29,923 bases of DNA, from positions 1 through 29,923 of the forward strand of contig CAZWFN010000067.1 of the NCBI GenBank assembly GCA_964633205.1, written 5' to 3'. The translations under genes were made by a program, and so were the position numbers. Each line of letters starts with the position of its first letter. The first letter of the stretch is position 1. Shown in pieces: positions 23,320-29,923 of this stretch. This DNA is from CAYVQE01 sp964633205. GTDB lineage: Bacteria; Myxococcota; B64-G9. The notes under the pieces are model-generated. The model saw nothing but the letters and a program-made list of their open reading frames with translations, was not told where the DNA came from and ran no database searches.

Positions 23320-23862
23320 TCACGGGCGCACCGGCCCCTGCGGCCAGATGGCCGGGCGCAGTGCGGGGCAGGGCTGCAGTCTGGCCCCGGGCCGCAGCTC
23401 GGCGGCGATCTGCTCCAGCCGCCGGCCGCTGTCCGGATGGACGAAGTCGGGCGCCAACTCGGCCAGGCAGAGCGCCAGGTGAGCGCGGCGTTCGATGTCC
23501 GCATCGGGCAGCCGCCAACCCGGACCGTGGGCCCGGGCAGCGCCGAGCAGGCACAGGTCGAGATCGATGCAGCGCGGTGCGAAGCGATCGGCCCCGCGCA
23601 CCCGGCCCAGAGCCGCCTCGATGGTGCGCAGCCCGGCGCGCAGCCCGGCGATGTCCAGCCGGGTGCGCAGCAGGGCGGCGCCGTTGACGAAGTCGGGCTG
23701 CGGCCGCGGGCCCACGGCCGGGTTGCGGTAGAGCTGCGAGACCGCCAGCAGCGTACCCAGCCCGCGCAACCGCTCGACCGCGGGCGCCAGGTGGCGGCCG
23801 GGCGCGATGTTGGAGCCCAGGCCGATGAAGGCCGCCCGCTCGGGCTCACCGGCAGCGGGCAT
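23320..23862 (-). CDS. folK: 2-amino-4-hydroxy-6-hydroxymethyldihydropteridine pyrophosphokinase
   Basis: 180 residues, within the usual 150-180. HPPK transfers pyrophosphate from ATP to 6-hydroxymethyl-dihydropterin in folate synthesis. Visible signatures: FIGLGSNIAPGRHL at the start, VSQLYRNPAVGPRPQPDFVNGA in the pterin-binding region, and RFAPRCIDLDLCLLG (the Mg-binding Asp pair in IDLDL). The C-terminal 25 residues are Pro/Arg-rich and look dispensable. The ATG at 23862 is six bases after the folB stop, so it is in the same operon. It is the last gene of the folate unit and convergent with the lipoprotein gene. Confidence 0.95.
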   Translation of the reverse strand: MPAAGEPERAAFIGLGSNIAPGRHLAPAVERLRGLGTLLAVSQLYRNPAVGPRPQPDFVNGAALLRTRLDIAGLRAGLRTIEAALGRVRGADRFAPRCIDLDLCLLGAARAHGPGWRLPDADIERRAHLALCLAELAPDFVHPDSGRRLEQIAAELRPGARLQPCPALRPAIWPQGPVRP

Positions 23863-23868
23863 GATGGC

Positions 23869-24234
23869 TCAGCATGTACTCGCCCCGCGTTCGATCTCCA
23901 CGCCGACCGACGAGGCGAAGCGCAGCGCGCCGGGCTTTTCCACCCGCACCCGCACGCGTTCGGCGCCGGGCCGGTCGAGGCAGATGCGTGCCAGGTCGCC
24001 GGCCAGCGCTTCGACGGTGAAGCGCTCGGCGGTCTCCACGTGGTGGATGATCTGCTTGGCCAGCGCCCGGTAGTCGATCGAGCCGTCCAGGTCGTCCCGT
24101 TCGATGGTGCGGCCCAGATCGGCCTCCAGCGCGATGTTGATCAGCACGTCCTGGCGCTCCTTGCGCTCCCAGTCGTGCACGCCGACCACCCCGCGCACCA
24201 GCAGGTTCTCGATCAAGATTCGATCCGCGGCCAT
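23869..24234 (-). CDS. folB: Dihydroneopterin aldolase
   Basis: 121 residues, typical length. FolB splits 7,8-dihydroneopterin into hydroxymethyl-dihydropterin and glycolaldehyde, the step before FolK. ILIENLLVRGVVGVHDWERKE at the start, VLINIALEADL, DDLDGSIDYRALAKQI and the VEALA and VRVRVEKPGAL segments fit the family, with the conserved Lys in VEKPGA as the catalytic candidate. AAAGGAG precedes the ATG at 24234. The gap to the upstream SDR is 19 bases and to folK six. The middle place in the operon suits the pathway order. Confidence 0.95.
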   Translation of the reverse strand: MAADRILIENLLVRGVVGVHDWERKERQDVLINIALEADLGRTIERDDLDGSIDYRALAKQIIHHVETAERFTVEALAGDLARICLDRPGAERVRVRVEKPGALRFASSVGVEIERGASTC

Positions 24235-24253
24235 GGCGTTCTCCTTTGTGCGC

Positions 24254-24979
24254 TCAGGCCAGGTGACGGCCGCCGTCGAGGTGCAGGATCTCGCCGGTGA
24301 TGTAGCCCGGCCCCAACAGCAGGAAGCGGGCGGCCTCGACCACCTCCTCCAGGCTGCCCGGCCGCTCGGCCGGGATCGGCCGCATCACCTCCGGCGAGAA
24401 ATCGTCTTCGCCCGGCGGCGGCAGGATGGCCCCCATGGCCAGCCCGTTGACCCGCACGGCCGGGGCCAGATCCTGGGCCAGCGAGCGGGTCATGGCGGCC
24501 AGCCCGGCCTTGGACACCGTATAGGCGAACGAGGCCCGGGTCGGTCGCAGGGCGCGCCAGTCGAGCATGTTGAGCACCGCGCCGCCGGCCGGCGCCCGGG
24601 CGGCGAAGGACCGGCACAGCAGGTAGGGGCTGGTCATGTGGATCGCCAGGTGCTGCTGCCAGAGGTCGAGCTCGGTGTCGGCCAGCCCGACCCGGTCGAA
24701 TATGGAGGCGTTGTTGACCAGGAAGTCGATTCGGCCCATGGCGGCCACCACCCGGTCCACCAACCCTGCGGCCGGCTCAACCGCTGCCAGATCGGCCTGG
24801 AAGGCCTCGGCCGCCACCCCGAGCGACCGCGCCTGCTGCACCGCCTCCTCGGCCGCGGCGCGCGAGCCGCGGTAGTGGATGGCTGCGGCCACGCCGCGTT
24901 CGGCCAGCCCCAGTGCCAGCGCGCGGCCCAGCCGCTTTGCCGAGCCGGTCACCAGCGCCACTTGTCGGGGTTTTGCCAT
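24254..24979 (-). CDS. SDR-family pteridine reductase-like oxidoreductase (FolM-type)
   Basis: 241 residues from the ATG at 24979, six bases after GGAGGTGG; an ATG at 25000 would lie within or before that site. Short-chain dehydrogenase features: VALVTGSAKRLGRALA with the TGxxKRLG variant typical of pteridine reductases, NNASIF (NNAG-type motif), catalytic YTVSKAG, and GxxxGxILxxDGG near the end. The Arg in KRLG suggests NADPH. FolM/PTR1 enzymes reduce dihydropterins or dihydrofolate, which suits its position upstream of folB and folK in one operon. The substrate is inferred, and a plain 3-oxoacyl-type SDR cannot be excluded, though the folate context makes FolM-like much more likely. Confidence 0.85.
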   Translation of the reverse strand: MAKPRQVALVTGSAKRLGRALALGLAERGVAAAIHYRGSRAAAEEAVQQARSLGVAAEAFQADLAAVEPAAGLVDRVVAAMGRIDFLVNNASIFDRVGLADTELDLWQQHLAIHMTSPYLLCRSFAARAPAGGAVLNMLDWRALRPTRASFAYTVSKAGLAAMTRSLAQDLAPAVRVNGLAMGAILPPPGEDDFSPEVMRPIPAERPGSLEEVVEAARFLLLGPGYITGEILHLDGGRHLA

Positions 24980-25009
24980 CGCCCACCTCCCGCGACCCAT
25001 GGTATCGGA

Positions 25010-25039
25010 TTGACGTTCACAGGCAAGCTGCGGTACATC
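25010..25039 (+). promoter_or_regulatory. Weak candidate promoter for the thioesterase gene
   Basis: TTGACG (25010-25015), 18 bases, TACATC (25034-25039). The -10 is a poor match. The predicted transcription start falls about 38 bases before the ATG at 25084, in the divergent gap with the folate operon. Confidence 0.25.
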
Positions 25040-25083
25040 GAGCCGCGAATGGCCAACCCCGATTGGGACGAGGAGACGGTGGA

Positions 25084-25560
25084 ATGACCGAGCGCGCCTT
25101 CCAGGACTTGTACTCCGACTGGACCAGCCACTGCTACGGCTGCGGCCGGCTGAACGAGCACGGGCTGCAGATCAAGAGCTATTGGGACGGCGACGAGAGC
25201 GTCTGCCGGTTCACGCCCCGGCCCTACCACACGGCTGTGCCGGGTTACGTTTACGGCGGCTTGATCGCCTCGCTGATCGACTGCCACTCCACCGGCACGG
25301 CCGCGGCGGCGGCCTACCGGGAGGCCGGTCGCGAGATGGGCACCGAGCCCGAGCTGCGTTTCGTCACCGGCTCGCTGCACGTCGACTATCTGCGGCCGAC
25401 TCCGATCGACGCCGAGCTCGAGGTGCGCGGCAGGGTCGAGGAGGTCAAGGGGCGCAAGGTGGTGGTGACCAGCACCCTGTCGGCCGCGGGCCAGGTCTGC
25501 GCCAAGGGTCGGGTGGTGGCGGTGCTGGCACCGGACGACTTGATGCAGCCCAAGTCCTGA
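25084..25560 (+). CDS. Hotdog-fold thioesterase (PaaI/4HBT-like)
   Basis: 158 residues from the ATG at 25084, with GAGGAG about ten bases upstream. The N-terminal HCYGCGRLNEHGLQI is the zinc-like CxxCG entry often seen in single-domain PaaI-type thioesterases; GGLIASLIDCHSTGTA carries the helix that lines the active site with the conserved Asp. The rest, LHVDYLRPTPIDAELEVRG and KVVVTSTLSAAG, is the five-stranded hotdog sheet. It would hydrolyse an acyl-CoA; substrate unknown. A 12-codon frame (25050-25086, MANPDWDEETVE) overlaps the start by three bases. The holin-family gene follows 25 bases later in the same direction. Confidence 0.9.
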   Translation: MTERAFQDLYSDWTSHCYGCGRLNEHGLQIKSYWDGDESVCRFTPRPYHTAVPGYVYGGLIASLIDCHSTGTAAAAAYREAGREMGTEPELRFVTGSLHVDYLRPTPIDAELEVRGRVEEVKGRKVVVTSTLSAAGQVCAKGRVVAVLAPDDLMQPKS

Positions 25561-25585
25561 GCCGCCGGAGCGGGGGTCGGCACCG

Positions 25586-25942
25586 ATGAACATCCTGTGG
25601 TCCTGGTTGATTCTGACGGTCGCGGTGTGGCTGACCGCCCTGGTGCTGCCCGGGGTGCGGCTGCGGGGCATCGGCGCGGCGCTGGGGGTGGCGGCCGTGT
25701 TCGGCATCCTGAACTGGCTGCTGGGCTGGTTGCTGTTCGTCGTGCTGGGCGTGGCCAGCCTGGGGCTGGGCTTTGTGCTGGCCGTGATCACCCGCTGGGT
25801 CGTCGACGCCATCGTGCTGTCGCTGACCGATTCCCTGCTGGACGGGATCCACATTCGCTCCTTCGGCTGGACCCTGCTGGCCGCCGGGCTGATGGCCTTG
25901 ATAGGCACCGGGGCCGAGCGCCTGCTGGGATTGGCCGGCTGA
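25586..25942 (+). CDS. Small membrane protein of the phage holin 4_2 superfamily type
   Basis: 118 residues with four predicted membrane helices (about 5-22, 29-48, 52-75 and 93-112). The layout, TALVLPGVRLRGIGAA near the start, followed by FGILNWLLG and a second GLGFVLAVITRW block, resembles the chromosomally encoded family annotated as phage holin family 4 superfamily IV (Phage_holin_4_2). Despite the name these are common in bacteria without phage context and no holin activity is implied. It is 25 bases after the thioesterase and may be in its operon. Function unknown. Confidence 0.85.
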   Translation: MNILWSWLILTVAVWLTALVLPGVRLRGIGAALGVAAVFGILNWLLGWLLFVVLGVASLGLGFVLAVITRWVVDAIVLSLTDSLLDGIHIRSFGWTLLAAGLMALIGTGAERLLGLAG

Positions 25943-25990
25943 GCGCGGCCGCGGGCCGGCGGCGGTGCGCCGGAAAATTCTCAATTGGAT

Positions 25991-26019
25991 TTGACCTGGG
26001 CCCCGCCAGCGCGCAAATA
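25991..26019 (+). promoter_or_regulatory. Candidate promoter of the exported TldD-like gene
   Basis: TTGACC (25991-25996), 17 bases, CAAATA (26014-26019), about 57 bases before the ATG at 26077. The -35 is good and matches the -35 of the strong promoter at 6635-6640; the -10 is poor but AT-rich. Confidence 0.3.
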
Positions 26020-26076
26020 GAGGGATGGCTTTTGGCCTCGCCGAAGCCGCGGCGGGGGACGGGAGGTGCCGCTTCG

Positions 26077-27807
26077 ATGCTGCATGGGTTGATTGGTTTG
26101 AGCAAGACGATCGCCTGGTTCTGGCTGGCCGCCCTGGTGGGCTGGCCCGGCGCTGCGCCGGCCGGCCCGGCGGATGGACGCGAAGTCGATCCGGTGCTGG
26201 CCGCGGTGCAGGCCGAGCTCGAGCGCTCGCTGGCCGCCCTGGGCGAGGCGCCCGAGACGCCCTACTTCACGGCGATCGAGGTGACCGAGATCGAGCGCAT
26301 CCAGCTGGTGGCCGAGGAGGGAGCGCTGCAGGGTTGGGCGCCCCACCGGGTGCGCTGGGTCGATGTCGACCTGCGCCTGGGCAGCCCCGAGCTGGACTCG
26401 ACCCACCCGCTGCGCGGAGCCGGCGGCTCAGGCCGCCGCGGTGGGCGCAACCTGCCGCTGGGCGACGACCAGGCCGTGCTGCAACGGTTGCTCTGGCGCG
26501 AGATCGACGGCAGCTACAAGGACGCTCGCGAAAGCTGGGCCAAGGTGCAGAGCGACCGGCAGACCCTGGTCAAGGAGACCGAGCAGATCGAGGACCTGGC
26601 CCCGGCCGCCACCGCCCGCGACCTACGGCCGCCGGTACGGCTCGAACTCGATACCCAGGCCTGGTCCGCGGCGCTGCGGCGGGCCTCGGCCCGGTTGGTA
26701 GGCTCGCGGGTGTCGCACGACGGCAACGTGTCGCTGCGGGCCACGGCGGTCAACCGCTGGTTCGTCAACACCGAGGGCTCCCGCCTGCGCCACGGCGAGC
26801 TGCGCTACCGCGTCACGGCCCGGGTCAACACCGTGGCCGAGGACGGCGACCGCCTGCTGTTGCAACGCGATTGGGAGGCCCACGATCCGCAAGGCCTGCC
26901 CGATCCCGAGGTGGTGGCCGGCGCGGTGGCCGAGCTGGAACGGCAGCTGGCCGATCTGCGGGCGGCGCCCACCCAGCCGCCTTACTCGGGGCCGGCGGTG
27001 CTCAGCGGCCGGGCGGCGGCGGTGTTCTTTCACGAGATCATGGGCCACCGCATGGAGGGTCACCGGCTCAAGCAGGTCAAGGACGCCCAGACCTTCCGCG
27101 ACAAGCTGGGCGAGCTGATCCTGCCCACCTTCCTGTCGGTCTATGACGACCCGCGGCTGGAACGCCACGGCGACCAGGCGCTGTTGGGCCACTACCGCTA
27201 CGACAACCAAGGGGTACCGGCCCAGCGGGCCGAGCTGGTCGACCACGGGGTGCTGGAGGGTTTTTTGGAAAGCCGCTCGCCCTCGCGGGCCGGGGTGCGC
27301 TCCAACGGCCACGGCCGGCGCCAGCCCGGGCTGCGGGCGGTGACCCGCCAGGGGGTGCTGGTGATCGAGGCCCACGAGACGCACACCGAAGAGCAGCTGC
27401 GCGAGCAGCTGCTCGAACAGGTGCGCCGGGCCGGGCTGGAGTACGGCCTGTGGCTCGACGAGATCCACGGCGGGTTCACCTTCACCGGCCGCACCATCCC
27501 CAACGCATTCAACGTGCGGGTGGTGGCGGCCCGGCGGATCTACGCCGACGACCGGCCGGACGAGCTGGTGCGCGGTATCGACTTCATCGGCACCCCGCTG
27601 GTGACCTTCTCGCGCATCGTGGCCGCCTCGGACCGCCCGGCCGTGTTCAACGGCTACTGCGGCGCCGAGAGCGGCTCGGTGCCGGTGTCGGCCATCGCGC
27701 CGGATTTGCTGCTGTCGCAGATCGAGACCCAGCGCAAGGCCCGGCGGCAGAACATGCCGCCGCTGCTGCCGCCGCCGAACGTCGAGCCGGAAGGGGGTGG
27801 GTCATGA
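26077..27807 (+). CDS. Exported TldD-like metalloprotease subunit
   Basis: 576 residues, longer than the roughly 480 of cytoplasmic TldD. The ATG at 26077 follows GGGAGGTG. Residues about 1-32 form a signal peptide (KTIAWFWLAALVGWPGAAPAG). A long N-terminal region, about 33-300, includes LLWREIDGSYKDARESW and shares that segment with its neighbour. The catalytic motif is GRAAAVFFHEIMGHRMEGH with HExxGH at 319-324. The C-terminal CGAESGSVPVSAIAPDLLL matches TldD. TldD/TldE pairs process unstructured peptides, for example microcin B17 precursor, in the cytoplasm; here the substrate must be outside the cytoplasm. Its stop overlaps the next start (ATGA), so the two are translationally coupled. 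Confidence 0.93.
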   Translation: MLHGLIGLSKTIAWFWLAALVGWPGAAPAGPADGREVDPVLAAVQAELERSLAALGEAPETPYFTAIEVTEIERIQLVAEEGALQGWAPHRVRWVDVDLRLGSPELDSTHPLRGAGGSGRRGGRNLPLGDDQAVLQRLLWREIDGSYKDARESWAKVQSDRQTLVKETEQIEDLAPAATARDLRPPVRLELDTQAWSAALRRASARLVGSRVSHDGNVSLRATAVNRWFVNTEGSRLRHGELRYRVTARVNTVAEDGDRLLLQRDWEAHDPQGLPDPEVVAGAVAELERQLADLRAAPTQPPYSGPAVLSGRAAAVFFHEIMGHRMEGHRLKQVKDAQTFRDKLGELILPTFLSVYDDPRLERHGDQALLGHYRYDNQGVPAQRAELVDHGVLEGFLESRSPSRAGVRSNGHGRRQPGLRAVTRQGVLVIEAHETHTEEQLREQLLEQVRRAGLEYGLWLDEIHGGFTFTGRTIPNAFNVRVVAARRIYADDRPDELVRGIDFIGTPLVTFSRIVAASDRPAVFNGYCGAESGSVPVSAIAPDLLLSQIETQRKARRQNMPPLLPPPNVEPEGGGS

Positions 27808-29495
27808 GGATCGGCGCCAGTGCCTGGTTGCCGGCGCTGCTGGTGCTGCCGCTGCTGTCCACCGGCGCCGGTGCCGGACCGGTGGCCCAGACCGGCGCCG
27901 AGTCCGACTGGCCGCTGCTGGTGCGGCTGTTCGACCGCTGGGTCCAGCGGGCCGGGGAGCTGTCGCTCGAGGGCTCGCCGGCGCCTACCCGCACCACCAT
28001 CGCCACGCTGGATCAGCATGTCTACCAGGCGGTGGCCGTGTTCGGCGAGCTGCTGCTCGAGCAGGATCTGCCCAGCCGACCGACGCGTACCGAGGTTGTG
28101 GTGGGCGACGGCCGCATCGACTCCAGCCGCTTCTTCGGCCGGGTCGATCGGGCGCGCGAGCTGTCGCGGCTGGTGGTCGAGGACGTGGCCGCCGCCATCG
28201 AGCGCGACCTGTGGCTGGCCACCGACAGCTCTTACAAGAAAGCGGTGCAGCGCTTCGAGGTCAAGCGCAGCGCCCTGGCCTCCCATGGCGGCGAGCCCCC
28301 GCCGCCGGACTGGAGCCCGGCGCCGCCGGTGATCTCGCTGGTCGAGCGCCGCCGCCCCGCGATCGACAGCCAGCGGCTGCGGCGCATCGCCATCGAGGCC
28401 TCGGCCCGGCTGCGCCGCGTGCCCGGGCTGCGCCACGGCGAGGTGCGGGTGCGGGCGGTCGAGGGCGACTACGTGCTGGTCAACTCCGAAGGCACCCGGC
28501 TGGTGCGGCCCGAGGGCTATGCGGCCGTCTATGCCTGGGCCGATCGACTGCGCGACGACGGGGTGCGTTTGCACAACGCCCGCCAATGGGTGGTGCGCCG
28601 CCCCGGCGATCTGCCGACCGGCGAGGCGATCGCCGACGAGGTCGAGCGGATGGGCCGGCGGCTGGCCGCCCGGGCCGCTGCCGAGACGGTGGACTACTAC
28701 GAGGGGCCGGTGCTGTTCGAGGGCCGGGCCGCCGCCGATCTGCTGCGCACCCTGCTGCCGCCCGAGCTGTGCGGCACCCCGCCGGCGCCCAGCGCCCGGC
28801 GCTCCTACCGCCAGCGGATCCGCAGCGGCCCGCGCATCGGCCGGCGGCTGCTGCCGGCCGGCTGGAGCGTGATCGACGATCCGACCCTGGTGCTGCCCGG
28901 GCTGGCCGGCGGCTTCTCGTACGACCGCCAGGGGGTGCGCGCCGAACGGGTCGAGCTGGTGCGCGACGGCTACGTGCGCGACCTGCTGATGACCCGTGTG
29001 CCGCGCCACGATCTGCAGCGCTCCAACGGCCATGCCCGCGGCCGGGTGACCGGCTTCTGGCAGGCGCGCATGGCGCAGTGGTTCGTCGAGCCGCCGCGCC
29101 TGCTTTCGGACACCGCGGTGCGCGAGCGCGCCCGGCGGGCCATGCGCGCCGCTCGGCTCGATCGGCTGCTGGTGGTCCGCCGCTTGGCCTCGCTGCGCCA
29201 CAGGGGCGGCGGTCTGCCGCGGCCGACCGACGCCTACTGGCTGACCGCCGAGGGCCAGCGCCGGCCGGTGGCCAGCATCGAGTTCCAGCGCGTCGACCGC
29301 CGCACCCTGCGCGACATCCTGGCCGCCGGCGGCCGGATGAGGCTGCGGCCCTATCTGGCCGGCGGCGGCTCCAGCGGGGTGACCGGGCTGCCCACGGTCA
29401 TCCAGGCGCCGGAGCTGATCCTGGTGGGCGGCATGGAGGCCGTCTTCCCGGGGGCCGACAAGCCGGCACCCGACATCCCCCAACCCCCGCTGTAA
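27804..29495 (+). CDS. Exported TldE/PmbA-like non-catalytic partner
   Basis: 563 residues from the ATG at 27804, which overlaps the upstream stop by four bases. A signal peptide (SAWLPALLVLPLLSTGAGAG) is present. It is paralogous to the preceding protein: LWLATDSSYKKAVQRFEVK lines up with LLWREIDGSYKDARESWAK, and GPVLFEGRAAADLLRTLLPP with the partner's GPAVLSGRAAAVFFHEIMGH, so the HExxxH zinc motif is lost, as in TldE. The C-terminal VIQAPELILVGGMEAVFPGA is family-like. It should form a heterodimer with the TldD-like subunit and help shape the tunnel where peptides are cut. Whether it is soluble or membrane-associated after export is not clear. Confidence 0.9.
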   Translation: MRIGASAWLPALLVLPLLSTGAGAGPVAQTGAESDWPLLVRLFDRWVQRAGELSLEGSPAPTRTTIATLDQHVYQAVAVFGELLLEQDLPSRPTRTEVVVGDGRIDSSRFFGRVDRARELSRLVVEDVAAAIERDLWLATDSSYKKAVQRFEVKRSALASHGGEPPPPDWSPAPPVISLVERRRPAIDSQRLRRIAIEASARLRRVPGLRHGEVRVRAVEGDYVLVNSEGTRLVRPEGYAAVYAWADRLRDDGVRLHNARQWVVRRPGDLPTGEAIADEVERMGRRLAARAAAETVDYYEGPVLFEGRAAADLLRTLLPPELCGTPPAPSARRSYRQRIRSGPRIGRRLLPAGWSVIDDPTLVLPGLAGGFSYDRQGVRAERVELVRDGYVRDLLMTRVPRHDLQRSNGHARGRVTGFWQARMAQWFVEPPRLLSDTAVRERARRAMRAARLDRLLVVRRLASLRHRGGGLPRPTDAYWLTAEGQRRPVASIEFQRVDRRTLRDILAAGGRMRLRPYLAGGGSSGVTGLPTVIQAPELILVGGMEAVFPGADKPAPDIPQPPL

Positions 29496-29506
29496 CCGTT
29501 CGCGGC

Positions 29507-29920
29507 TTACGAATCTTCCAGCAAGGCGTCGGCGGCCGCTTCCAGCGCCGGTCGCCTGAGGCGGCCGCACAGCGCCAGCCGATGGCCGGCGAAGTCGGCC
29601 GGCGCCGGCTCCAGCCGCGGCATGGCCTCGCGGCCGGAGGCCAGGTGCTCGGCCAGCACGCCGTCGAGGAAATCCAGGCCCAGATCCAGTGCGGCGCGGC
29701 CCTCGAGATCGAGCAGCTGCACGCTGAGTTCGACCCGGGTGTCGGCCGCCGGGTCCTCCAGCGCCAGCTCGACCCGCGGTGGCCGTTCCCGCGGCTTCAA
29801 GTTGACCCGGATCCGCTCGCCGGAACGCAGCTGGGCACCGTGGCGCCGGTGCAAAAGCGCGGCGGCCAGTTCGGCCAGATCGGACAGATCGGACAAATCG
29901 GATAGCTCCGCGGCATCCAT
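29507..29920 (-). CDS. Hypothetical protein at the window edge
   Basis: 137 residues if the ATG at 29920 is the start; the window ends three bases later, so the gene may begin further upstream. The N-terminus is repetitive (LSDLSDLSDL), encoded by 9-nt repeats. The rest is charged, with beta-type segments VRVNLKPRERPPRVELALED (approximately) and VELSVQLLDLEGRAALDLGLD, then a helical end LAEHLASGREAMPRLEP. No signal peptide, cysteine motif or recognisable domain. It is convergent with the TldE-like gene, 11 bases away. The pattern of polar and hydrophobic residues suggests a PilZ-sized beta domain, but I cannot assign a family. Confidence 0.6.
   Translation of the reverse strand: MDAAELSDLSDLSDLAELAAALLHRRHGAQLRSGERIRVNLKPRERPPRVELALEDPAADTRVELSVQLLDLEGRAALDLGLDFLDGVLAEHLASGREAMPRLEPAPADFAGHRLALCGRLRRPALEAAADALLEDS
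29872..29907. repeat. Short 9-nt tandem repeat
   Basis: Four successive 9-base units (CGGCCAGAT, CGGACAGAT, CGGACAAAT, CGGATAGCT) encode the LSDLSDLSDL region of the last gene. In-frame length changes would alter only the number of SDL triplets. Confidence 0.7.
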
Positions 29921-29923
29921 CGC

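Overview
This is a GC-rich, gene-dense bacterial chromosome segment. Its best taxonomic pointers are in the secreted serine protease at 808-3591 (minus). That protein carries Asp/Cys-rich DDGDG-type repeats and ends in a Cys-Gly-Cys / hydrophobic helix / Arg cluster tail of the MYXO-CTERM kind, which points to Myxococcota or a related former-deltaproteobacterial lineage. A Gram-negative envelope is also supported by several lipoproteins and by exported ApbE. No rRNA, tRNA, CRISPR array, insertion sequence or prophage was seen. No stretch over 300 bases lacks a gene; the longest gaps are 13496-13748 and 17473-17716.

Layout. 1-3591: zinc-ribbon-like protein, a small lipoprotein with a symmetric cysteine pattern, then the large repeat-bearing trypsin-like protease on the opposite strand. 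3758-6602: exported ApbE flavin transferase convergent with a two-gene unit encoding a small membrane protein and a NapH/NapG-like polyferredoxin fusion. 6772-8506: a DUF432-like protein paired with an MscS channel. 8530-9817: an AAA/DUF4143 ATPase preceded by an AT-rich island with two palindromes, probably acquired. 9818-12364: CorA and NhaA ion transporters. 12474-13495: a methyltransferase and a small hypothetical. 13749-17040: glnS followed by a RACo-like ASKHA ATPase. 16949-17472: the remnant of an MFS transporter. 17717-21339: hybrid histidine kinase, response regulator and a predicted protein-lysine methyltransferase in tight succession. 21464-23307: three predicted lipoproteins or secreted coiled-coil proteins. 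23320-24979 (minus): a folate operon of pteridine-reductase-like SDR, folB and folK. 25084-25942: hotdog thioesterase and a holin-family membrane protein. 26077-29495: an unusual translationally coupled pair of signal-peptide-bearing TldD/TldE-like proteins. 29507-29920: a hypothetical gene at the window edge.

How the parts work together. The kinase and regulator contain all four His/Asp stations of a phosphorelay. The folate genes cover consecutive or related pterin steps. The two TldD/E-like proteins look like a catalytic and a non-catalytic subunit that act outside the cytoplasm. The polyferredoxin fusion would carry electrons across or along the inner membrane.

The items I consider most unusual are the exported TldD/E pair, the NapH-NapG fusion with an internal twin-arginine segment, the disulfide-hairpin lipoprotein, the palindromes before the DUF4143 ATPase, and several promoters whose -10 box lies about 6-9 bases before a start codon (candidate leaderless genes). 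All family assignments come from reading motifs by eye; no database search was possible.
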